Below are positions 1-5,421 of a DNA stretch of 5,421 bases, piece after piece. Numbering within the stretch: position 1 is the first letter of the stretch; the number at the start of each line of letters is the position of its first letter. The translations under genes were made by a program, and so were the position numbers. The stretch comes from Moraxella lacunata (GTDB lineage Bacteria > Pseudomonadota > Gammaproteobacteria > Pseudomonadales > Moraxellaceae): the NCBI RefSeq assembly GCF_002027545.1, contig NZ_MXAN01000067.1:1-5421 (forward strand), in the 5' to 3' direction. The notes beneath the pieces are model-generated. The model searched no databases. It was not told the DNA's origin and saw only the letters and a program-made list of their open reading frames with translations.

Positions 1-127
1 CTTTTGGGGTGCGGTTCAATGATGCACTTATTTTTTATTGACAAAATTTTTGGGAGTATGGTTTGTGCTGTTTGCCTTGTTAAAAAAATTCACACACCAA
101 ATCAGTCCAACCACGGTAGGGCATTCC

Positions 128-2122
128 ATGACAAGGCGTGCAAGTGTGGCAGTGGCGTTTATTTTTTTGACAATTCTAAGCGTTTCTACATACAGTTTTT
201 ATCTTGTCAGTACCGCCGAAAAAGACGCACAAGCCATCAATGATGCAGACTCTATTCGTATGGCGACCTATCGCATCAACCATGAATTGGCACTGCTCAC
301 AAATCCGAAATTAGCTCACACACCAAGCCCCATCTTAGCAGATGACATGACCGCCCGCCTTGATAAATTAAGCCTATATCAAGCCAAAAACAGCAACAAA
401 AATGACGATATTGACAAGGCACTCATCAAAATTCGTCATGATTGGGAGCACACGCTACTGCCAATTTTGATGCACAACGATGGTGTAAATTTTTATGAAC
501 ACTCTTTGGCATTTTTAGACGATGTCAATGATTTGGTTGATGCCATTGGCAAACGTAACGAGTACCGTCAAGCACGTCAGCAGCACATCCAAATCATCTT
601 GCTGCTGTTCATCATGTTTGTGATGCTAGTTGGCATGTACGAATTACACCGTAATGCTTTAATTCCTTTGAAAAATCTTACCAATACCGCGCGTCATTTT
701 AGGCAAGGCAAATCGCTTAACATGCAGGCAAGCAAGATGGATATTAAGGGCTATCAAGAATTCAACGAGTTATCAGATGCTTTTTTTGTCATGCTTACAC
801 TCATTGATAACCATCAAAACGAACTTAAAAAACAGGTTGAACGCCAAACCCATCATCTTACCCAAAGCAACAAAGCCCTATACAGTCTTTACCATTTTGC
901 CGAGAAAATCGCCACCACACACCATCTAAACAGCGAAGAGCTTCATAAACTTATCCAAGATTTTGCTCGCCTACTGCCCAACACGGAGCTGTCTTTGTGC
1001 ATTCATGGGGAGAATTTTGAAAATGATGTCATCATGAACCTATCAGAGCGTAAACACCATGACTTTTGTACCCCAGATGATTGTGAGCATTGCGAGCTAA
1101 AAATTGACATGCACACCCGCATCATCCCCATCAAAAGCACTGATACTCACTGGGGCGAGTTACTGGTGCGTGAACCCATAAACTCTATGACAAAAAACCG
1201 CATCACCCTACTTAATATCAACGAAGACAATAATCTGTCCGAACAAGACCTGCCGGGGGTTTTGGCACAACTTATCGCCCTAACTTTTATGTCAAACCAA
1301 CGCCAAAAACAAGCCGAAGAATTGCTGTTGTCCGAAGAACGCAACACCTTTGCTCGTGAACTGCATGATTCCATCGCCCAGACATTATCACACCTAAAAA
1401 TACAGTCTGCCATGTTAAAAACTCTGGGTGAACAAGAGAAAAAACTCCTTGTCAATGAGCCAAACCTGCAAAACAAAGAAACACTATTAAAAATTCACCA
1501 AAAACAAGACAAGGTTCGCACCGACCTAAATGATGCCACAAACCACGCCTACGCACAGCTTCGAGATTTGTTAAATACCTTTCGCTTAAAAGTAGATGGG
1601 GGAGATTTTAATGATGCCTTAAAGATAACGGTTAAGGAATTTGAGAGCAAAGGGGGTTTTAATATCAACTTTGACAATCAAATATTAACCTTAAACCTAT
1701 CAGCATCTGAACAGGTAGATTTATTACAAATCACCCGAGAGGCACTCTCAAACATTCATAAGCATGCCCATGCCAAAAATGTCAATATCACACTCTACCA
1801 AGACAGCATCAGTTATGAGGCCATCTTGCGTATCAGTGATGATGGCATTGGCATTTGTCAAAGCGACAAACAAAAGCCTGAACATTATGGACTTAGCACC
1901 ATGAGTGAGAGGGCATTGAATTTAGGTGGCACGATAAGCACCGAACCAATTCGCCCCACAGGTACCGAGGTATTTGTTCGCTTTTTGCCCCAATTTTTCT
2001 TAAAAAAACTCAAAAGCCCACGTCCCAAACCCAAACTCAAAGAATGGACAGCCGAACAAATCAGCACCGCCACTTATGAACTCACCTGTGAACTCAATGA
2101 TGAATTTGGTCAGACATCTTGA
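128..2122 (+). CDS. narX: NarX-type nitrate/nitrite sensor histidine kinase
   Basis: Inner-membrane sensor kinase expected to detect periplasmic nitrate/nitrite and phosphorylate NarL. The 664-residue product has TM1 (about 7-27), a periplasmic sensor region (28-153) starting with a NarX/NarQ P-box (DSIRMATYR, 41-49), TM2 (about 154-173), HAMP and a signalling helix. A central cytoplasmic region with C314-x4-C319-x2-C322 follows. The HisKA_3 H-box is RELHDSIAQ with phospho-acceptor His413. The ATPase has an N-box (REALSNIHKH, Asn542), G1 (DDGIG, Asp572) and a GTEV G2 motif. All of this matches the E. coli NarX layout, plus about 43 extra basic residues at the C-terminus. I chose ATG 128 because it places TM1 at the extreme N-terminus as in NarX and has a GGTAGG-like sequence upstream. 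An in-frame TTG at 38 would add 30 residues but has no ribosome site; an in-frame TGA lies at 20-22. narL follows 117 bases downstream. Family assignment is firm; the ligand is inferred. Confidence 0.93.
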   Translation: MTRRASVAVAFIFLTILSVSTYSFYLVSTAEKDAQAINDADSIRMATYRINHELALLTNPKLAHTPSPILADDMTARLDKLSLYQAKNSNKNDDIDKALIKIRHDWEHTLLPILMHNDGVNFYEHSLAFLDDVNDLVDAIGKRNEYRQARQQHIQIILLLFIMFVMLVGMYELHRNALIPLKNLTNTARHFRQGKSLNMQASKMDIKGYQEFNELSDAFFVMLTLIDNHQNELKKQVERQTHHLTQSNKALYSLYHFAEKIATTHHLNSEELHKLIQDFARLLPNTELSLCIHGENFENDVIMNLSERKHHDFCTPDDCEHCELKIDMHTRIIPIKSTDTHWGELLVREPINSMTKNRITLLNINEDNNLSEQDLPGVLAQLIALTFMSNQRQKQAEELLLSEERNTFARELHDSIAQTLSHLKIQSAMLKTLGEQEKKLLVNEPNLQNKETLLKIHQKQDKVRTDLNDATNHAYAQLRDLLNTFRLKVDGGDFNDALKITVKEFESKGGFNINFDNQILTLNLSASEQVDLLQITREALSNIHKHAHAKNVNITLYQDSISYEAILRISDDGIGICQSDKQKPEHYGLSTMSERALNLGGTISTEPIRPTGTEVFVRFLPQFFLKKLKSPRPKPKLKEWTAEQISTATYELTCELNDEFGQTS

Positions 2123-2134
2123 TGGCAGATGAAG

Positions 2135-2140
2135 TATAAT
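2135..2140 (+). promoter_or_regulatory. Candidate -10 hexamer for a narL promoter
   Basis: A perfect TATAAT lies 13 bases after the narX stop and about 95 bases before the narL start. The hexamer 17 bases upstream (AGACAT, 2112-2117) is a poor -35, and there is no TG extension, so this promoter would probably need an activator or be weak. A second, weaker pairing nearby is TTGCCA (2149-2154) with TTTAAA (2172-2177), also 17 bases apart. The gap between narX and narL makes an independent narL promoter plausible, but nothing here proves one. Confidence 0.4.
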
Positions 2141-2151
2141 AGAACAATTTG

Positions 2152-2165
2152 CCAAATTTATTTGG
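2152..2165. promoter_or_regulatory. 14-base palindrome in the narX-narL gap, possible operator
   Basis: CCAAAT and ATTTGG form perfect 6-base arms around a TT spacer. If the TATAAT at 2135-2140 is used, the palindrome would sit just downstream of the transcription start, where a repressor could act. It does not match the FNR/DNR consensus (TTGAT-N4-ATCAA) or a clear pair of NarL heptamers, so the binding protein is unknown. In AT-rich DNA a palindrome of this size can occur by chance. Confidence 0.3.
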
Positions 2166-2185
2166 ACAGTTTTTAAATTAACTGA

Positions 2186-2215
2186 TTTAACTTTAACAAT
2201 TTTAACAATTTTAAC
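2186..2215 (+). repeat. Short TTTAAC direct repeats in the narL leader
   Basis: The hexamer TTTAAC occurs at 2186, 2192, 2201 and 2210. The last three are spaced exactly 9 bases apart, and TTTAACAAT is perfectly duplicated at 2192-2200 and 2201-2209. The tract lies 25-54 bases upstream of the narL start codon. It could be a simple slippage repeat that sets leader length or a set of phased binding sites; the sequence alone does not decide. Confidence 0.6.
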
Positions 2216-2239
2216 CCTCACCCAACCAAAGACATCATC

Positions 2240-2899
2240 ATGAACCAAAAAATCTATACTGCCACAAGCCCCGCCCGCCTATTACTTGTTGATGACCATC
2301 CCATGTTACGGCGTGGCATGGCGGACTTGTTATCCTTAGAAATGGACATTCACGTAGCAGGCGAGGCCAACCATGGTGTTGAAGCACTCAGCTTTTTACA
2401 AGAGACGAGTGTGGATTTGATTGTCCTTGACTATAACATGCCAGTGATGAATGGAATTGAAACCCTAAAAGCCATCCGAGAACGTCAGATTGAAGGCAAG
2501 GTACTGTTGTTTACTGTCTCTGACAACATCAAAGACGTTCAAGATGCCCTAGCTTTGGGTGTGGACGGTTATCTGTTAAAGGACATGGAACCCGATGAGA
2601 TTGTTGGTAATATTCGTCGCATCCTGCGTGGGGAGCTTGTTATTAGCCCTGCTCTTGCACCCATTTTGGCGGCCGCCATACGAAAGCCTGTCCAACCTGA
2701 GAGCAACCCTGATTTGACCGAGCGTGAATTACAGGTGCTCTATATGATACGAGATGGCATGAGTAACAAAATGATAGGTAACAAATTGGGCATTGCTGAA
2801 TCTACTGTTAAAGTGCATGTCAAGCACATTTTGGCGAAAATCAGCTTACGCACTCGTGTGGAAGCTGCTGTGTGGGCGGTAGAAAATTTGGACAAATAA
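2240..2899 (+). CDS. narL: NarL-type nitrate response regulator
   Basis: DNA-binding partner of NarX; in this family the phosphorylated protein activates or represses nitrate, nitrite and fermentation genes. The 219-residue product is close to the E. coli NarL length (216). Residues 13-125 are the receiver domain: acidic pair D18/D19, phospho-acceptor Asp64 (LDYNMP), Thr92 and Lys114 in the NarL-typical stretch YLLKDMEP. Residues 159-219 are a LuxR/GerE helix-turn-helix. Its recognition helix ESTVKVHVKHIL (187-198) keeps the lysine and valine positions used by E. coli NarL for base contacts (K191, V192, K195). The ATG at 2240 matches the family N-terminus, although the ribosome site is weak (AAAGA, rather far upstream). 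The gene ends 2 bases before the convergent Crp/Fnr gene, leaving no room for a dedicated terminator. Confidence 0.96.
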   Translation: MNQKIYTATSPARLLLVDDHPMLRRGMADLLSLEMDIHVAGEANHGVEALSFLQETSVDLIVLDYNMPVMNGIETLKAIRERQIEGKVLLFTVSDNIKDVQDALALGVDGYLLKDMEPDEIVGNIRRILRGELVISPALAPILAAAIRKPVQPESNPDLTERELQVLYMIRDGMSNKMIGNKLGIAESTVKVHVKHILAKISLRTRVEAAVWAVENLDK

Positions 2900-2901
2900 T
2901 C

Positions 2902-3750
2902 CTAGTCACTAACCAACGCAAGCAATCTCTCAGCATCCATCAGACAGTATTGTGATTTGCGTTTACTGATAAGCCCTGCATCAATCAGCTCTTTTAGCGT
3001 GCGAGAGAGTGTCTCAGGACGCAGTCCAATTTGCCCTGCCAACTGTTTTTGGCTAAATGGCAACTCAAACGGCACACCCACAGGATAATGTGTCAAAAAG
3101 TAATAGCTGAGTTTGGATTTGGCTTGGACAAAAGCAAGCAGGTCGCTACTGATGAGATGATAGTACATACGTTTACTTATGGTGTTGCAAAACCACATGA
3201 TAAGATTGCCCAAATCAAAATCAGCAATACTCTCAAAATAAGCCTGCACAGGCAAAGTTGCCACAACGGTGGGGCATTTGGCGGTGGCGGTCAGCTGATG
3301 AATGCCACGCTCTTTGATGAGCAGTTTAGAATGGCGTGTGGCAATGTTAGTTTTAGAGATTTGCTCTGCCACATCATTCATCTGCCCTACTTGATGGATA
3401 CCCATATCAAAATCAGCACCATTCTCTGTCTCCAACCCCCACAGTACGCTTTCATTGATAAGCCCCATTTCATGATAATTGGCAATCAAGCACGCCTGCC
3501 CACTTGGCAGTTCACGATGACACATCACCTGCCCATCTAACAAAAAATACAGATTCTTTACCACGCTGTGCTGAATAAAAATCAGCTCACTCTTGGCGTA
3601 TTCATGAATGACAACCTGATCAAGCAACTCATCTTTGACTGTCTCTCCTGCAACAGATTGGGGCAAAAGAGCAAATAAAGGATGAGTCCGTAAGGTATCA
3701 AGGTAGGCTTTTTTGGTGTGTTCAGCAGATTTTATCATCTTCTTAGCCAT
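2902..3750 (-). CDS. Crp/Fnr-family transcriptional regulator, DNR-like, with sensor-domain insertion
   Basis: Likely DNA-binding regulator of anaerobic or nitrogen-oxide metabolism. From ATG 3750 the product has 282 residues: a cyclic-nucleotide-binding-type beta-roll (about 20-172, including NLYFLLDGQV), a dimer helix (about 180-212) and a C-terminal winged helix-turn-helix (231-270). The recognition helix PETLSR (245-250) carries the E-x-x-S-R set used by FNR and DNR to read TTGAT-type half-sites. FNR's N-terminal cysteine cluster is absent (the cysteines are scattered at 77, 87, 159, 188 and 269), so it is not an oxygen-sensing Fe-S FNR; DNR-like sensing is inference. About 45 residues (around 106-152) appear inserted compared with typical 225-240-residue relatives. 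The start is uncertain: GTG 3810, ATG 3795 and ATG 3738 are in frame and none has a strong ribosome site. It is convergent with narL and divergent from can. Confidence 0.85.
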   Translation of the reverse strand: MAKKMIKSAEHTKKAYLDTLRTHPLFALLPQSVAGETVKDELLDQVVIHEYAKSELIFIQHSVVKNLYFLLDGQVMCHRELPSGQACLIANYHEMGLINESVLWGLETENGADFDMGIHQVGQMNDVAEQISKTNIATRHSKLLIKERGIHQLTATAKCPTVVATLPVQAYFESIADFDLGNLIMWFCNTISKRMYYHLISSDLLAFVQAKSKLSYYFLTHYPVGVPFELPFSQKQLAGQIGLRPETLSRTLKELIDAGLISKRKSQYCLMDAERLLALVSD

Positions 3751-3895
3751 ACAAAATAAATGATGCCATAATACTGTGCTGTATGTGCCATCCATATTCC
3801 CCAAAAGCACAGATAAAACCCATCACCTACCCCTTTTGGCTAGTATTTGGTTACTGACTTTTGGCGGTTATTGGTATGGCAATGCTTGATGAATG

Positions 3896-3904
3896 TGCTA
3901 TTTT
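3896..3904 (+). promoter_or_regulatory. Weak candidate extended -10 upstream of can
   Basis: TGC followed by TATTTT resembles an extended -10 element, 38 bases before the can start codon. No good -35 lies 16-18 bases upstream. The opposite strand of nearly the same bases (3900-3905) reads TAAAAT, which could serve the divergent Crp/Fnr gene, again without a good -35. I looked for an FNR-type site in this gap: TTGAT (3886-3890) and ATCAA (3912-3916) are present but 21 bases apart, not 4. Low confidence. Confidence 0.25.
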
Positions 3905-3932
3905 ATGGCATATCAAACTTATTCACACCTTT

Positions 3933-3936
3933 GGAG
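3933..3936 (+). promoter_or_regulatory. Ribosome binding site that sets the can start
   Basis: GGAG sits 6 bases before ATG 3943, ideal spacing. It supports starting can at 3943 rather than at the in-frame GTG/TTG codons upstream, which would add residues unlike any carbonic anhydrase N-terminus. Confidence 0.75.
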
Positions 3937-3942
3937 CATGAC

Positions 3943-4566
3943 ATGTTGTCCGACTTATTGACATCCAACCGTTTTTGGGCTCAAAGTTTATCCGCTCGCA
4001 ATCCTGACTATTTTCCAAGCCTTGCCCGCCAGCAGTCCCCTAACTATTTTTGGATTGGTTGCTCTGACAGTCGTGTTCCTGCCAATGAAGTGGTTGGACT
4101 CATGCCCGGAGAATTGTTCGTGCATCGCAATGTGGCGAACATGGTCGTCGCTACTGATATGAATTTATTGTCTGCTTTACAATACGCTGTGGACATGTTA
4201 AAGGTTGAACACATCATTGTTTGTGGTCATTATGGCTGTGGTGGGGTGCGTGCTGCCCTATCACACCAAGAATTTGGGCTGATTGATAACTGGTTACGCT
4301 CATTAAAAGGCATTTATTATCAGCATTTGGATAAATTTAACAATTTAGACATTGATGAGCAAATTGACCTTTTATGTCAGCTTAACGTCAAGCGTCAGGT
4401 AACCAATGTTTGCCACACCACCATCGTCCAAAACGCATGGCACAGAGGACAAAAACTGTCTGTACATGGCTGGATTTATGGATTAAAAGATGGCTTGATT
4501 CATGATTTGGAGGTCAGCGTTCATGGTTTTAGTCAGCTAAAAGACGCTTTTGTGTATGAAGTATAG
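3943..4566 (+). CDS. can: Beta-class carbonic anhydrase (Can, type II)
   Basis: Zinc enzyme that interconverts CO2 and bicarbonate in the cytoplasm, supplying bicarbonate for carboxylation reactions when CO2 is low. The 207-residue product, slightly shorter than E. coli Can (about 220), has both signature motifs: CSDSRVP (Cys40, Asp42, Arg44) and CGHYGCGG (His96, Cys99). Cys40, Asp42, His96 and Cys99 are the expected zinc ligands; Asp42 and Arg44 form the catalytic dyad. Trp37, Arg62 and Tyr179 match the non-catalytic bicarbonate-site triad (W39/R64/Y181) of the E. coli and Haemophilus enzymes, so bicarbonate-controlled allostery is expected. HRNVAN and HGW-x-YG are further family hallmarks. 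The start is fixed by the GGAG site. The gene stands alone, divergent from the Crp/Fnr gene and convergent with the downstream gene; a functional link to narXL is not evident. Confidence 0.96.
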   Translation: MLSDLLTSNRFWAQSLSARNPDYFPSLARQQSPNYFWIGCSDSRVPANEVVGLMPGELFVHRNVANMVVATDMNLLSALQYAVDMLKVEHIIVCGHYGCGGVRAALSHQEFGLIDNWLRSLKGIYYQHLDKFNNLDIDEQIDLLCQLNVKRQVTNVCHTTIVQNAWHRGQKLSVHGWIYGLKDGLIHDLEVSVHGFSQLKDAFVYEV

Positions 4567-4634
4567 CACCCGCTCTACTTGTTTAACCACACCCAATAAA
4601 CTTTAAAATTACTACAAACGCAATGATGTTTGGA

Positions 4635-4702
4635 TGTAGGGGCGTGCTGAGCACGCCTTGTACAGTAATGTCATCAAAGGGTGTACTCAGCACACCCCTA
4701 CA
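4635..4702. repeat. MITE/REP-like inverted-repeat element with nested hairpins
   Basis: Two 24-base arms (4635-4658 and 4679-4702) are inverted copies of each other at 20 of 24 positions, around a 20-base loop. The outer ends are TGTAGGGG and CCCCTACA. Each arm is also palindromic: the left core GGCGTGCTGAGCACGCC is a perfect 8-pair stem around one G, and the right core GGGTGTACTCAGCACACCC has one mismatch. The element fills the gap between two convergent genes, so its hairpins could also act as a two-way transcription terminator. The following T-run is short on both strands (TT or TTT), so it would be a poor intrinsic terminator. It carries no coding capacity. From general knowledge, elements with TGTAGGGG-type ends recur in bacterial intergenic regions; copy number here cannot be judged from one window. 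Confidence 0.8.
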
Positions 4703-4728
4703 AACCCATGGTAAATATCAAGTTGGCT

Positions 4729-4738
4729 GGGTGTACTC
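4729..4738 (+). repeat. Extra copy of the element's inner decamer
   Basis: GGGTGTACTC here repeats exactly the start of the right arm of the inverted-repeat element (4679-4688), 50 bases downstream and in the same orientation. It ends 6 bases before the stop codon of the - strand gene. It may be a remnant of a second element copy, but 10 bases is short. Confidence 0.45.
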
Positions 4739-4744
4739 GTTTGA

Positions 4745-5421
4745 CTACTCATTTAACGTCAGTCGCACCGATGTGATGGCATTGTCATCATTGATAAAGT
4801 TATCCTGATACAGGCTTTGTAAGACAGGGCTGTTTAACAGCTGATTACTGGCGATGACTAATACCTGCTCATCTCGCTGTTTTTGTTTTTGTACAGGCGT
4901 GGCGAGATGAGCAAATTCACTTTGGGACAGCAGTAGCGTCTCATCACGCAAGCGACCGTTTGCAAAATCTTGACCAAATTTTTTGGCAAAGCTCTTAAAA
5001 CTTGAAAAAATCTGCTTGTTATGCTCAGGCACATACAGCTGACAGTCGCCATCTATCTGCCCCACCATCATCGCATGACTCACCATCGCCAATTCATCGG
5101 CATCGAGTTTATGCTCACGGCGTGCCACCGCCACCCAATAATCCCATTTCTCTGGTGTCCACTCGCCTGCCAACGCTACCTGCTGTGGCATGAGTTCATT
5201 TTTTAACTGCTCTTTGGTTATCTGCCCTGACGGCTTGATGTCGTTTGTTGATTGAGAATTGTTTACCGCTTGACCAATTTCTTGATTACCAATTTCTTGA
5301 TTACCAATTTCTTGATTACCAATTTCTTGATTACCAATTTCTTGATTACCAATTTCTTGATGATAATTTTCTACAATTTCTGTATTTTGTGAAATCGCCA
5401 AACTTTCATCATTTAAACTTT
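4745..5421 (-). CDS. dnaX: Probable DNA polymerase III tau subunit (DnaX), C-terminal part only
   Basis: The reading frame is open to the right edge of the window and has no ATG start (only a TTG at 5401 without a clear ribosome site), so the N-terminus almost certainly lies outside. The visible 225 residues have no ATPase motifs. After a Gln/Asn-rich linker with a pentapeptide repeat comes a folded region that resembles the polymerase-binding C-terminal domain of tau. A WTPEKWDYWV helix start is followed by LAMVSHAMMVG, a CQLYVPE strand, ATP-VQ, and a final LQSLY-x5-INDDNAITSV stretch comparable to the E. coli tau ending (IQTLRRFF...EESI). In that role it would tie the clamp loader to the polymerase core. 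The similarity is by eye and distant, so another linker-plus-domain protein is possible. The AAA+ region and the frameshift site that makes gamma would be upstream, unseen. It ends in a gap shared with convergent can. Confidence 0.6.
   Translation of the reverse strand, partial: SLNDESLAISQNTEIVENYHQEIGNQEIGNQEIGNQEIGNQEIGNQEIGQAVNNSQSTNDIKPSGQITKEQLKNELMPQQVALAGEWTPEKWDYWVAVARREHKLDADELAMVSHAMMVGQIDGDCQLYVPEHNKQIFSSFKSFAKKFGQDFANGRLRDETLLLSQSEFAHLATPVQKQKQRDEQVLVIASNQLLNSPVLQSLYQDNFINDDNAITSVRLTLNE
5269..5370 (-). repeat. In-frame 15-base minisatellite (EIGNQ repeats)
   Basis: Five perfect tandem copies of CTTGATTACCAATTT (+ strand reading) fill 5281-5355. The left edge has a copy lacking TTA (5269-5280), and the right edge a diverged copy (5356-5370). 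Read on the coding strand each unit is GAAATTGGTAATCAA, encoding EIGNQ. Because the unit is a multiple of three, slippage would change the length of the protein linker in five-residue steps without breaking the frame. Perfect identity between copies points to recent expansion or ongoing homogenisation. Confidence 0.95.

Noticed and set aside
2..22. Tail of an upstream gene (reads FWGAVQ then stop)
   Set aside because: Six residues are too few to identify or even to show that the frame is coding.
38..63. TTGACA as a -35 element for narX
   Set aside because: The bases 16-18 downstream do not resemble a -10; the nearest candidate, TATGGT, is only 14 bases away.
38..127. Longer NarX start at TTG 38
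   Set aside because: No ribosome site, a rare start codon, and it would put an extra hydrophobic stretch before TM1 that NarX proteins do not have. ATG 128 fits better.
3031..3540. 169-codon open frame on the + strand
   Set aside because: It lies wholly opposite the Crp/Fnr gene, whose domains are recognisable; the + frame shows no family features.
3886..3916. TTGAT and ATCAA in the can upstream region as an FNR/DNR site
   Set aside because: The half-sites are 21 bases apart rather than 4, so they do not form one operator.
4623..4808. 61-codon open frame across the inverted-repeat element
   Set aside because: It consists largely of the repeat arms and antisense of the dnaX-like 3' end, with no ribosome site.
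5269..5370. CRISPR array
   Set aside because: The 15-base units are directly contiguous with no spacers and are in frame within a coding sequence.

Overview
The window looks like chromosomal DNA of a gammaproteobacterium of the family Moraxellaceae, most likely Moraxella. This is inferred from the AT-leaning composition, the protein sequences and the gene content, and has not been confirmed by a search. It holds four complete genes and one that runs off the right edge, separated by short intergenic gaps.

Left half (about 1-2900, + strand): a nitrate two-component pair. narX (128-2122) encodes a membrane sensor kinase with a periplasmic nitrate-box helix, HAMP, a central cysteine motif and a HisKA_3/HATPase kinase core. 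narL (2240-2899) encodes its LuxR-type response regulator. The 117-base gap between them holds a perfect TATAAT hexamer, a 14-base palindrome and a run of TTTAAC repeats, so narL may have its own promoter as well as read-through from narX.

Middle (2902-3942): a Crp/Fnr-family regulator on the - strand, convergent with narL and only 2 bases from its stop codon. It has an FNR/DNR-type recognition helix (E-x-x-S-R), lacks an N-terminal iron-sulfur cysteine cluster, and carries an apparent insertion in the sensor domain. Together with narXL it suggests a local regulatory cluster for nitrate or nitrogen-oxide respiration; the structural nar genes are not in the window.

Right half (3943-5421): can, a beta-class carbonic anhydrase with the full zinc site and the triad of the type II bicarbonate-regulated subclass. 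Then comes a 178-base intergenic region with an inverted-repeat, MITE/REP-like element in which each arm is itself a hairpin. Last is the 3' part of a - strand gene that I read as dnaX (DNA polymerase III tau subunit, C-terminal domains). Its linker contains an in-frame 15-base minisatellite encoding EIGNQ.

No tRNA, rRNA, CRISPR array, transposase or prophage gene is visible. I see no clear sign of an undescribed multi-gene system. The most unusual items are the acidic substitutions in the NarX nitrate box, the insertion in the Crp/Fnr protein, the nested-palindrome element with a compensatory base-pair change, and the dnaX minisatellite.
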